Part shown: in pieces, positions 7,352 to 14,888 of the stretch
How positions within the stretch are numbered: position 1 is the stretch's first letter
Layout: every line of letters starts with the position of its first letter
Origin: Aneurinibacillus soli
GTDB taxonomy: Bacteria; Bacillota; Bacilli; Aneurinibacillales; Aneurinibacillaceae
Length of the DNA: 64,000 bases
Assembly (NCBI RefSeq): GCF_002355375.1
Contig: NZ_AP017312.1
Coordinates: 3,117,001 to 3,181,000 of the forward strand
Reading direction: 5' to 3'
Notes under the pieces: generated by a model
What the model saw: the letters and a program-made list of their open reading frames with translations, nothing else
What the model was told of the DNA's origin: nothing
The model's database searches: none
Translations under genes and position numbers: made by a program

Positions 7352-8155
7352 CTATACATTTGAAATTATTAGACCGCTAAAAACCATCAGGAAATTAAAA
7401 GTTATATGCCATATTAAAGCCGGGATAATGCTCTTAGACTGAACTGTTACACCGCCATAAAAAAATCCACCGATAGAAAAAGTAATACACATAGCCCAAG
7501 AGAATCCAAGTGAATAGTGTTGTAAACCAAATCCTAAACTTGTTATTATAACTGCCCACTTGTCTCCCAACTGTTCTGAAAAACGACTTAGTAATACACC
7601 TCTCCATATAAATTCTTCAAATACTGCATTCGTAATGGAAAATATAATTGCTACTAACCAAATATCTTGAATAAATCCCCATCCATTTCGAATCATAAAT
7701 GGTGTAAATGTGACAATATTTATTGCTAACGCTATAAGTAGAAAATATTTTATTTTTACTTGATGAAAACCCGACCATGTGAGAGGAAAATGAATCATTT
7801 CGTTCCATTTTGGCTTATTCCAATAATGTAAGAGTGGGGATTTATATAAAAGAGATAGTCCTAAAAACGGCAAAAGAATCAAAAGCAATGCCAATCTATT
7901 TAAGAATATATGTAATTCTCTAGAGTGGGCATTAAGAAACCAATGAGAGCTAGCATATAAATATAAAAAGAATCCGATACCAAAAAATATACTAGTGAGA
8001 ATAAATAATCTAACACTTTTACCTTGCGTTAAAAAGAGTATGGCTGAAAAGATTCCCCATATACTTAGGAGTACATAATTACTAGTTTGAACTAAAGCAA
8101 CAAGAGATACAAACAATAATAAAAGAACAGTATTTCTAAGCTGCCCCTTATCTAT
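7352..8155 (-). CDS. CPBP family intramembrane metalloprotease (ATA start suspected)
   Basis: A polytopic membrane protein with the CPBP (Abi) motifs: E-E-[FL]-x-W-R-G (FEEFIWRG, helix 5), FGLQHYSLG with the second His, and a third motif WHITFN near the C-terminus. These residues bind the catalytic metal. Such proteases process prenylated or membrane peptides, or act as bacteriocin immunity proteins. The best SD (GGAGGG) is at 8161-8166, and 6 bases after it the in-frame codon is ATA at 8153-8155, giving MDKGQLRNTVLLLL if initiated there. The first canonical start is TTG at 8116, which has no SD. So either ATA is used or the ATG has mutated. Two 50-aa membrane peptides flank it. Confidence 0.8.
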   Translation of the reverse strand: MDKGQLRNTVLLLLFVSLVALVQTSNYVLLSIWGIFSAILFLTQGKSVRLFILTSIFFGIGFFLYLYASSHWFLNAHSRELHIFLNRLALLLILLPFLGLSLLYKSPLLHYWNKPKWNEMIHFPLTWSGFHQVKIKYFLLIALAINIVTFTPFMIRNGWGFIQDIWLVAIIFSITNAVFEEFIWRGVLLSRFSEQLGDKWAVIITSLGFGLQHYSLGFSWAMCITFSIGGFFYGGVTVQSKSIIPALIWHITFNFLMVFSGLIISNV

Positions 8156-8232
8156 GACTATCCCTCCCTGTCTTAAATAAACGGTCTTAGAACCGTAAAA
8201 TCATTTTTAAATCAAATTCATGTTCTATTTAA

Positions 8233-8385
8233 TTACTTCATTTTTCTTTTTAATAATAAATAGATATCTATCAATGTTCCTGCTATTAGTCCTAAAAAAA
8301 TGTCCCTGCTTAAAGGTGCTTCACTTAACCCATAACAAAAAATTGAAAATATCCCTGCTATAATTGCTAAGATAATAGTATACAT
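8233..8385 (-). CDS. 50-residue two-helix membrane peptide
   Basis: ATG 8385 with AGAAGGG about 10 bases upstream. Two hydrophobic helices (MYTIILAIIAGIFSIFCYGL; IFLGLIAGTLIDIYLLL) are joined by a short loop (SEAPLSRD), and it ends in RKMK. It sits between the CPBP protease gene and the HTH gene, all on the minus strand, probably co-transcribed. No family is recognised. Confidence 0.65.
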   Translation of the reverse strand: MYTIILAIIAGIFSIFCYGLSEAPLSRDIFLGLIAGTLIDIYLLLKRKMK

Positions 8386-8405
8386 TTCAATTAGACCCTT
8401 CTCTT

Positions 8406-8723
8406 TTAATAATAAAGCTTATATGCTTCCATTCTTTTTAAACGAGCTTCAAATTGAGCTTTAGGGATAAGGTATCCTTTCCCGTTGTTAATAGCTGGTG
8501 GAATAAAATCAATTTGTTTATTGCGAATCCACTTATATACGGCTGGTTTTGACACACGTAAAAGCTCTGCTGTTTCTTCAACGGTTAACATGTCTTTATC
8601 TGTATTTTTTTCTTCAAGTGTAAGCTGGTCATTGCTTGCAGGAGTAACACAAACGGAGCCAGTACTACTGATATCAATTTCCTTTTCTTCTTCTGTTGAA
8701 GGGATGCAAAAGGCGATTTCCAC
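8406..8723 (-). CDS. Excisionase-type helix-turn-helix protein, 105 aa
   Basis: The C-terminal half (about residues 44-95) is a MerR-like winged HTH of the HTH_17/excisionase class: MLTVEETAELLRVSKPAVYKWIRNKQIDF followed by a wing and ARLKRMEAYK. The N-terminal 43 residues are acidic and low-complexity. The GTG start at 8723 lacks a clear SD, so the true N-terminus may lie downstream. Excisionase-type proteins assist recombinases or regulate element genes, in keeping with the integrase remnant 2.5 kb away. Confidence 0.75.
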   Translation of the reverse strand: MEIAFCIPSTEEEKEIDISSTGSVCVTPASNDQLTLEEKNTDKDMLTVEETAELLRVSKPAVYKWIRNKQIDFIPPAINNGKGYLIPKAQFEARLKRMEAYKLYY

Positions 8724-8798
8724 ATTAGAACGTTTTTGTAAAAAGTCTAACTAGGCGAATGGGTGACAGCTCCTTTTTTATTGAACTATAGATGCTCG

Positions 8799-9383
8799 TT
8801 ACTTCTTAAAAATCATTAGTTGCCCTTTTCCCACAGAAACAATCAAAGAGTCATGGGCGTCTGAATTTCTAATAACGTTAATAAATTCAGTAACTTCTTC
8901 CCTATGAGAATTTACGTTATCGACGACTAGTAGAGACTTATCTTTGAGAATTCGATTCAAGTCTCCCCACCAATTAATATATTGCTTTCGATCAGAATCT
9001 AAAAAAATAAAATCAAATGCCCCATCCGCCTGCTCCTTAATAAATTCCACTGCATCTCCCTTATGCAAAGTAATCGTACTCTCTAATCCAGCTTTTCTAA
9101 AGTTATCTACTGCCATTGTTGCCTTATTATCATCAAATTCTATCGTGGTTACATGCCCTTTGGCATCTAAGAAATTTTGAGCTAACCATATTGTTGAGTA
9201 TCCGTTAGAAGTACCTACTTCTAAAATATTTGTAGCTTTACTACTCTTAATTAAAATAGAAAGGAACTCCCCTGTATCTTTTGTTATATTTTTCATTCTT
9301 AATGCACTGTCGTTAGTATTTGCGTCGTTATGTATTCCGAAAGATTCCAGCTCATTCAACAATATCTCGATATTTTTTTGCAT
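8799..9383 (-). CDS. SAM-dependent O-methyltransferase (class I), 194 aa
   Basis: A Rossmann-fold methyltransferase of the O-methyltransferase family 3 type. Motif I ILEVGTSNGYST (about residues 53-64) binds SAM. VTTIEFDDNKATMAVDNF contains the acidic residue that contacts the ribose, DAVEFI and FDFIFLDSDR form the next strands, and SLLVVDNV follows. Length (about 195-220) is normal. SD GGGGGAAAAGCG precedes ATG 9383. The substrate cannot be told; relatives act on catechols, caffeoyl-CoA-like compounds or tRNA. No pathway genes are adjacent. Confidence 0.88.
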   Translation of the reverse strand: MQKNIEILLNELESFGIHNDANTNDSALRMKNITKDTGEFLSILIKSSKATNILEVGTSNGYSTIWLAQNFLDAKGHVTTIEFDDNKATMAVDNFRKAGLESTITLHKGDAVEFIKEQADGAFDFIFLDSDRKQYINWWGDLNRILKDKSLLVVDNVNSHREEVTEFINVIRNSDAHDSLIVSVGKGQLMIFKK

Positions 9384-9483
9384 CGCTTTTCCCCCGACAT
9401 TAAATTTCGATTTTTACTATTTAAACTAACTTTTTAATTCAATTTTACATCACCTCCTTCAAACATGAAATATTTTTCCAAAA

Positions 9484-9516
9484 GAAAAAGAGCAGCCTAT
9501 TCGCTACTCTTTACTG
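9484..9516 (-). terminator. Rho-independent terminator after the YcdB-like gene
   Basis: AAAGAGTAGC pairs with GCTGCTCTTT around GAATAG, followed on the minus strand by TTCTTTT. Confidence 0.75.
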
Positions 9517-9546
9517 GTTTGTTAGCATATTTAATTCTACATATAG

Positions 9547-11256
9547 CTATTCTTCATCGTTCCACTCAATTGGTATCTTCACGTAATTTCCAGTAAATGC
9601 ATCAACATAATCGATTGCATTTTCAAAATGTTCCCACCTGTACGTCAGGATTGGAGCGGGGCCATCCTGACCAAAGTAGGATGGCCATAAGTACTCCAGC
9701 TTTAGCTTTTTGTTTTGCAGGAAGGATTCAGTCGCTTTTTCTTTTGACACGATTCCCTCTGGCACAGGAAGAGAGAGCTTTTCTTTATATGGAACAATCG
9801 AAAAACTGATCACCTTTCCGGTTACTGCGTCAACGGTCACAATGTATGAACGGTCCATGATCGGGATACCCTCATGGCGTTCCTGGAACAAGAAATGATG
9901 ATTTTTCCGTTCGTTTCTTAAAAATGTATCGTTTTTTTCCTTGTCCGCCCAGGCTGGAGGCTGTTCCTCTTCAAATATCATATAGTGGACCTCCAGTTCC
10001 TTAGCTGTAGGACTGGAATATTTTTCAATGAATGCAAGTGCTGTTGGGAAAGCCTCTTCCTTGCTGACTGTTGCTGGGCGATTGTTTTCTTCATTTATAT
10101 CTAGGCTTGCATTCGTAATTAAACCACTTGCTTTTTCAACGCTTACATTAATACTACTGTCTTTTTGGTTGCTCCCATAATAGTGGGTGTATGGATCTTG
10201 TTCTCTACTAGTAGAAGAGGGCATATCGCTTTTTTGTATCCGCATCTGGCTAAAGTCCAAGTCGAACACTTTACTTAATATTTCTGCTGTTTCTTTTTCT
10301 GAATGAGTGATTAACTTATTCCCTTGCGGATGGATGTGCACAATTTTCCACGGAGCCAAAAAGGGAGAGGCTTGTTTAAGTTCTTCTCCTGTCATACTGT
10401 TAATTGGCTTGCCGGTTTGAGCATCGAAAGTTCCATATACATTCAGCAAATCATAGCGCAGTACCGGTTTTGTTTTTTGTGTGCCTTTCTGAGGGTAGCC
10501 ATATGTTTCCGGCTGTTCCTCCTCGTACTGGAGCGCAAGATTATCTGCCGTAATGAGCTGCTTTTTCATATCCTCAGCCGATCGAATATGATCAGTGGTT
10601 GGAACCGATATATTTTTTAGATTGGGTGGATTGTAATCAAACCGTACAACATGTCCTGCACCATCTACTTCCATACAAGGGAATTCACGACTCGAAACAG
10701 GAATGTTATTGAGAACAAGCGGGAATTGAACTCGACGTTCTGCCCATGTAGTTGGTTTTTGGTCTTTGTCATACGATGTAGATGATCCGCTCCCCGTTGA
10801 GGTAGGTTCACCAAATTGTTTTCGCCCTTCAGCACCCAGCCAGCTGATAAGGAACTGCTCGGCTTTCTCTTTCGCTAATGCGGTAGACGGTTTTTTCTCA
10901 GAGGCCCATTCTTTTATTTTTAGATCAAACGAACGGAGCTCTCCTGTTTTCATATCGAATGTCAGGTATGCGCTAGGGCCAATCATTCCATCATTCGAAT
11001 CGTCTGCAAGCGAGACGGAAAAAATTTTGCTAGTCTCATTTGGACTACTCATCTGAATATGCAGTTGTTTAAAGGCGGGTTGCAGCGCGAAAAGCTTGCC
11101 CATCGTTTTTTGAATCGCTGGCGGGATCGGAGCTATTTCCGAAGTAACGGCTACTTGTTCGACAGCAGTCGGTGTGTTCCCTTGCTCTGCGGCCAGAACC
11201 GTTCCTGTCGGAAGCAGTGTGGCTGTCAGCAGAAGTGCGGTGAATGATCGTTTCAT
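9547..11256 (-). CDS. Secreted YcdB/YcdC-domain (PepSY-like) protein, 569 aa
   Basis: A typical Sec signal peptide (MKRSFTALLLTATLLPTGTVLAA, cleavage after VLAA) begins an exported protein with repeated PepSY/YcdB-type units. Each unit has a helix with K-E-x-A-x-x-F (LAKEKAEQFLISWLG; VSKEEAFPTALAFIEKYS; VSKEKATESFLQNKK) followed by beta strands ending in D-x-x-T-G (FDAQTGKPI, VDAVTGKVI, VDAFTGNYV). Homologues in Bacillales are exported or wall-associated proteins of unknown activity, sometimes thought to inhibit proteases. SD AAGGGGAGATAC precedes ATG 11256. It is a single-gene unit with its own terminator. Confidence 0.85.
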   Translation of the reverse strand: MKRSFTALLLTATLLPTGTVLAAEQGNTPTAVEQVAVTSEIAPIPPAIQKTMGKLFALQPAFKQLHIQMSSPNETSKIFSVSLADDSNDGMIGPSAYLTFDMKTGELRSFDLKIKEWASEKKPSTALAKEKAEQFLISWLGAEGRKQFGEPTSTGSGSSTSYDKDQKPTTWAERRVQFPLVLNNIPVSSREFPCMEVDGAGHVVRFDYNPPNLKNISVPTTDHIRSAEDMKKQLITADNLALQYEEEQPETYGYPQKGTQKTKPVLRYDLLNVYGTFDAQTGKPINSMTGEELKQASPFLAPWKIVHIHPQGNKLITHSEKETAEILSKVFDLDFSQMRIQKSDMPSSTSREQDPYTHYYGSNQKDSSINVSVEKASGLITNASLDINEENNRPATVSKEEAFPTALAFIEKYSSPTAKELEVHYMIFEEEQPPAWADKEKNDTFLRNERKNHHFLFQERHEGIPIMDRSYIVTVDAVTGKVISFSIVPYKEKLSLPVPEGIVSKEKATESFLQNKKLKLEYLWPSYFGQDGPAPILTYRWEHFENAIDYVDAFTGNYVKIPIEWNDEE

Positions 11257-11444
11257 TGTATCTCCCCTTTACTATGTAAAAATTACAATATATTACCATG
11301 ATACCGATAAATCAAATGATTTCAACAATATTTTCCAATATAAAAAAGACAGCTTTATGTAGCCGCCTTTGATTTGTATTGTCCATATGCAGATGGCTAC
11401 TACTTAAAAAGAGACAGCTCCTTTCTGCTGTCTCCCTCACGTCT

Positions 11445-11804
11445 TTATTCTTGTGTGATCCATGCCCACGCTTCATTCTGCTGTTCTGGATCAAAGTACT
11501 TTATATCGGCTTTAATGAAGTGATCTTCTAGTTCAATAATAGGCTTCATCCACTTACGATCACTTACTACAGCAATTTTGTCGTAATACCGATAGAACTC
11601 CTTATTAAATTCGATCTTTCCTAAAATAGAATCCCAGGAAAACCCTGTATATTCCCCGACAATAACCAGCATTCGAATCTTCCCGTAACGATCGACTGCT
11701 TCCTGGAAAGCTTGCTCAATATCCTTGTAGTCCTTTCTTGTTATCTTTTCACTAACTTCAATCGCTACAACAGCATCGTTACGACTTTCCATCACTTTTA
11801 TCAT
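11445..11804 (-). CDS. SpoIIAA-like STAS-fold protein, 119 aa
   Basis: A small cytoplasmic protein of the SpoIIAA-like (STAS-fold) group: strand-helix alternation with VAIEVSEKITRKDYKDIEQAF, MLVIVGEYTGFSWDSILGKIEF, KIAVVSDRKWMKPIIELEDHF and a C-terminal FDPEQQNEAWAWI. The final E-A-x-x-W-[IV] block is characteristic of this group. Start taken at ATG 11804 because AAGGTGA lies 5 bases upstream. A poly-T hairpin lies downstream at about 11405-11435. Function is unknown; homologues are thought to sense lipids or small molecules. Confidence 0.8.
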   Translation of the reverse strand: MIKVMESRNDAVVAIEVSEKITRKDYKDIEQAFQEAVDRYGKIRMLVIVGEYTGFSWDSILGKIEFNKEFYRYYDKIAVVSDRKWMKPIIELEDHFIKADIKYFDPEQQNEAWAWITQE

Positions 11805-12034
11805 AGAAGTCACCTTCCCTTCCCTATTTCTATTCGATATAGAGGTAGACTATCCTTGCGCTATATAACGAAATTCATGACAAAACTTAAAAAGCGATCA
11901 GGAACCCTTTATACATTTTTCTGATTGGCAAGTGCAGAGCGTTCGTGACGCTCTGTAGCGTGTCATACTGAGCACCTAGCATGGAGTTATAGAAGAGATT
12001 ATTTCCCCATAATTCCTTTGCTCCTCGCATACTA

Positions 12035-12066
12035 TATCTGTATATAAATCCCCCTATATACAGATA
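12035..12066 (+). promoter_or_regulatory. Perfect 12-bp inverted repeat abutting a ribosome binding site
   Basis: TATCTGTATATA at 12035-12046 and TATATACAGATA at 12055-12066 are exact reverse complements around AATCCCCC. The SD (AGGAG, 12066-12070) begins at the last base of the hairpin. It could be a repressor operator or an RNA hairpin that controls translation of the next gene. Confidence 0.6.
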
Positions 12067-12075
12067 GGAGTGTAT

Positions 12076-12345
12076 ATGAATAAAAATAATAAAAGTAACA
12101 ACAATGAGAAAAGCACGGAAAACAAAGGTGAGATCTTACAGCTAATCGGACAATTTCTATCTGCAGTAGGTGACTCTATTCAATTAATTGGACAATCCAT
12201 TTCCCTAAAAGAAAATAGTATACAACAAGCTCAACAAGAAAAAGATCAGCAACAAACGCAAGATCAACTTGATAAAATGCAGAAACAACTTAATCAGCTA
12301 CAAGAAGAACTAAAGCAATTAAAAAGAAGACCAAACAAAAGCTGA
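12076..12345 (+). CDS. Gln/Asn-rich coiled-coil protein, 89 aa
   Basis: A hydrophilic N-terminus (NKNNKSNNNEKSTENKG), a central amphipathic repeat (ILQLIGQFLSAVGDSIQLIGQSISLKENSIQ, in which LIGQ recurs at 16-residue spacing) and a C-terminal Gln-rich coiled coil (DQLDKMQKQLNQLQEELKQLKRR). ATG 12076 lies 5 bases after AGGAG, which in turn abuts a perfect hairpin. No signal peptide. I do not recognise the family. It may be a spore or membrane-associated structural protein. Confidence 0.7.
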   Translation: MNKNNKSNNNEKSTENKGEILQLIGQFLSAVGDSIQLIGQSISLKENSIQQAQQEKDQQQTQDQLDKMQKQLNQLQEELKQLKRRPNKS

Positions 12346-12459
12346 AAAGCATTGGTGCTGTCACCAAGTTTTCCATTCTGACATAATCGTTCAAATTGAA
12401 GTAACATTTTGGAATCAACTTTCGTATAAACAAGAAACACGTATACCAGGAGGATCGTC

Positions 12460-12684
12460 ATGCCCCGCTTATTGCAGTTCATCTGGTTCCAGCTTGCTGC
12501 TCTTTATTCCCGATTCCAGACGCTTATTCTGACCATTTTCGTCCTTGGCATGCTTGACTTTATGGTGTATTCGGATGCTCTTATGGCTTCCCTTGCACTC
12601 CCAGAATTAACGCCCCTTGTCATCATTGGCCTGCTAATCTTTGGTGTGTTCAAATATGTTTTCTATCGGAAGCATAAGGGATAG
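12460..12684 (+). CDS. Small two-helix membrane protein, 74 aa
   Basis: Two hydrophobic segments (about residues 18-36 and 48-68) with a short basic C-terminus (YRKHKG) suggest an N-in/C-in membrane protein. The SD AGGAGG lies 7 bases before the ATG. It follows the coiled-coil gene by 115 bases on the same strand and converges with the PH-domain gene. No family is recognised. Confidence 0.75.
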   Translation: MPRLLQFIWFQLAALYSRFQTLILTIFVLGMLDFMVYSDALMASLALPELTPLVIIGLLIFGVFKYVFYRKHKG

Positions 12685-12699
12685 ACTGGATTTCGCGAC

Positions 12700-13077
12700 C
12701 TATCTCAGGACATACTCCGCTAATACACTTTGTAGTTCATAAATATTCAAATTCTTATTGAATTGCTTTTGGATAGGCGTTTGACTTCCAGAAATCCATA
12801 TTTTTAGCTCGGCATCCAGGTCAAAACTACCCGCTGTCTCGATGCTAAAATGAGTGATACTTCGATACGGAACGGAATGATACTCGATCTTTTTCCCTGT
12901 TAAGCCTTGCTTATCAACAAGAATCAAACGCTTATTCGTGAAAATGAACATATCACGAATTAATTTATACGCCTTATCAATGTTTTCACTCTTCGCTAAA
13001 ACATGTGCAAACTCTCTTTGTACCTCTGCAACATTAACTTCTGAAGCATTTCCCATAAATCCGTCAAAAAAACCCAT
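12700..13077 (-). CDS. Bacterial PH-domain protein (YvbH-like), 125 aa
   Basis: Soluble protein consisting of one bacterial pleckstrin-homology domain. The diagnostic segment is DMFIFTNKRLILVDKQGLTGKKIEYHSVPYRSITHFSIETAGSFDLDAELKIWISG (about residues 43-96), with the family's F-T-[DN]-K-R-[LI] and I-x-x-[FY]-x-[IV]-E-[TS] turns. The MGFFDGFMGNASEV beginning is typical of YvbH/YozO relatives. SD AAGGAGG precedes the ATG. The domain forms rings in crystal structures of relatives, but its ligand is unknown. Confidence 0.85.
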   Translation of the reverse strand: MGFFDGFMGNASEVNVAEVQREFAHVLAKSENIDKAYKLIRDMFIFTNKRLILVDKQGLTGKKIEYHSVPYRSITHFSIETAGSFDLDAELKIWISGSQTPIQKQFNKNLNIYELQSVLAEYVLR

Positions 13078-13210
13078 ATCAAATTTTCCTCCTTATCCAC
13101 AATTTCTTATGGTAAAATAAGCTCTATAAAGCCTGTTCGATCCAATCGGACGGGCTTTTTCACTAAATACTTCCACTAAGCATATGAGAACATACAGGGA
13201 GAGGGACCCT

Positions 13211-14695
13211 ATGCAGAAAATCATCCGCGTGTTGCCTGTTTGCTTTTTTATTTTTTTGTTTTTTCAGATAGATGTATATGCCAAGGAAGAACCCCTGTCA
13301 TCATTTTCTCTGGACGTAACCAATGATCGTAAAACAGATTACACGATCAGTTTGCTAGGCTGGCCGCAAACAGTACCTCCTGTGATTCACACCGTGAATT
13401 ATCCTCATGCTTCTTACACGTATTACCGCTATCAGTCAAACAAGCGGACATTCGAACTGGTGCTTGCCCGCATCAACAATGGCGATGTTCTATATTTTGC
13501 TAAACAAGATCCAACTACGCGCCGCGCTACTGTGTCTGTACAAATCCAGGCATCGGATACATCTACTGTATCCGCCTCGATCCTGCGCGAAAAAAAGTGG
13601 GAGCGTATCAAACTGCCAGCCTCAGCTTCGACGCCCTTCTATGTACAAGGTTCTTCTCTTGCATACCGTATCGGATCAGTCACATCCTGTACTCCGCTCG
13701 GATATAGCACATTTGCGGAAAAAAGGGCGAAGCGTCCTTCTGTCGCCATTGAAAAAAGCGCACAATCCATCACGTATACCGTACCACTTCCTGCTGAGAA
13801 AAATATATCGGCTTCAACCTGGGGCATCCTGGCCGGACAACCGCTTCTTGCTTTCGAGAATAAAGACGCAGCACGAGCCGCCGCCGCAATTGAATTTGAC
13901 ACGATCCGAAAGCTGGATGTAGACGGCTCGTATTCCCGCACACCGGACGCGACATACGAGCCGTATACTTCAACATCATTTTACTTAAATCCAGCCAACC
14001 TCGAAGGGCTGCAGGCGGTGCAGTACCTCGACAAAAGCTATGGCTCGCTCTTTTACGACATCGCCACGCATCTAGCATACAGCGCAATTCGTAATCAGAA
14101 CGAGTATGGATACTGGCCAACGCAGCCGCGTTCTAGTGGCTGGCTGTATGAGGATTACAAGATCGGTTTTGCCTATATGGACAACCGGCGCAACGCCGAT
14201 AATGCCACCTTTCTCCTGCGATACGCCCATTTTACAAAAGATGATGCAGTGTGGGCCTGCCTGCAGAAGTGGGATCACTACCATACTTGGTATATGAACA
14301 CGTATTCGCTCAAAACCGGCAAGGAAGGTTGGCTAATCCCTGACTATGTGGATGAGCAAGGCCATCTCTCGCACACATCGCTCAATCATCAAGTGGCGAA
14401 TCTGAACTATTTACTAGAGTCGTATGTGTACACGCAGAACTCCGCTAAAAAGCAGCAAGCGATCACCCTACTTAGGGGAATCGAAGACACGAAGGCTCGC
14501 TGGGTGATGCCAAATCATAATTTGTACTATGCACTGAGCCAAAACTTACACCCGCTTCCGCAGCGTGACTATCTTGAACTGACACGTAACGATCTGCTTC
14601 TCTCTCAGTATTTACTCAATCGGGCCACTGGTACGAAAAGTACAGACATCCAATGGCTCATTACTGAGAAAAACAAATGGCTTGCCACTCGATAA
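13211..14695 (+). CDS. Large secreted protein of unknown function, 494 aa
   Basis: A signal peptide (IIRVLPVCFFIFLFFQIDVYA, cleavage near VYA-KEE) precedes an exported protein. The N-terminal half (about 25-230) is predicted beta-rich. The C-terminal half (about 240-490) is helical with aromatic-rich repeats (YDIATHLAYSAIRNQNEYGYWPTQPRS..., then YMDNRRNADNATFLLRYAHFT), as in alpha/alpha-barrel carbohydrate-active or epimerase-like enzymes. That fold idea is inference. I chose ATG 13211 (SD GAGGGA) over the upstream ATG at 13184 because it starts the signal peptide. A strong terminator follows. Confidence 0.75.
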   Translation: MQKIIRVLPVCFFIFLFFQIDVYAKEEPLSSFSLDVTNDRKTDYTISLLGWPQTVPPVIHTVNYPHASYTYYRYQSNKRTFELVLARINNGDVLYFAKQDPTTRRATVSVQIQASDTSTVSASILREKKWERIKLPASASTPFYVQGSSLAYRIGSVTSCTPLGYSTFAEKRAKRPSVAIEKSAQSITYTVPLPAEKNISASTWGILAGQPLLAFENKDAARAAAAIEFDTIRKLDVDGSYSRTPDATYEPYTSTSFYLNPANLEGLQAVQYLDKSYGSLFYDIATHLAYSAIRNQNEYGYWPTQPRSSGWLYEDYKIGFAYMDNRRNADNATFLLRYAHFTKDDAVWACLQKWDHYHTWYMNTYSLKTGKEGWLIPDYVDEQGHLSHTSLNHQVANLNYLLESYVYTQNSAKKQQAITLLRGIEDTKARWVMPNHNLYYALSQNLHPLPQRDYLELTRNDLLLSQYLLNRATGTKSTDIQWLITEKNKWLATR

Positions 14696-14707
14696 TGCAT
14701 ACTACGC

Positions 14708-14740
14708 GCAGCCCCCGCCAAACCACGGGGGCTGCTTCTA
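14708..14740 (+). terminator. Strong rho-independent terminator
   Basis: Perfect 10-bp stem GCAGCCCCCG/CGGGGGCTGC around CCAAACCA, then TTCTACTT, 12 bases after the stop of the secreted protein gene. Confidence 0.8.
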
Positions 14741-14888
14741 CTTACTGGATGATATACAGAAGTATTCCAAACCCGAATACACATCGCAACAAGAACGCAA
14801 ACAGTGGTTTGATTTCAACTTTGGCTTTGTCACCCATAAGCGCAAATACTGTATCTTTCTTTTATCCGTGACAGCACCACATTTCCCC

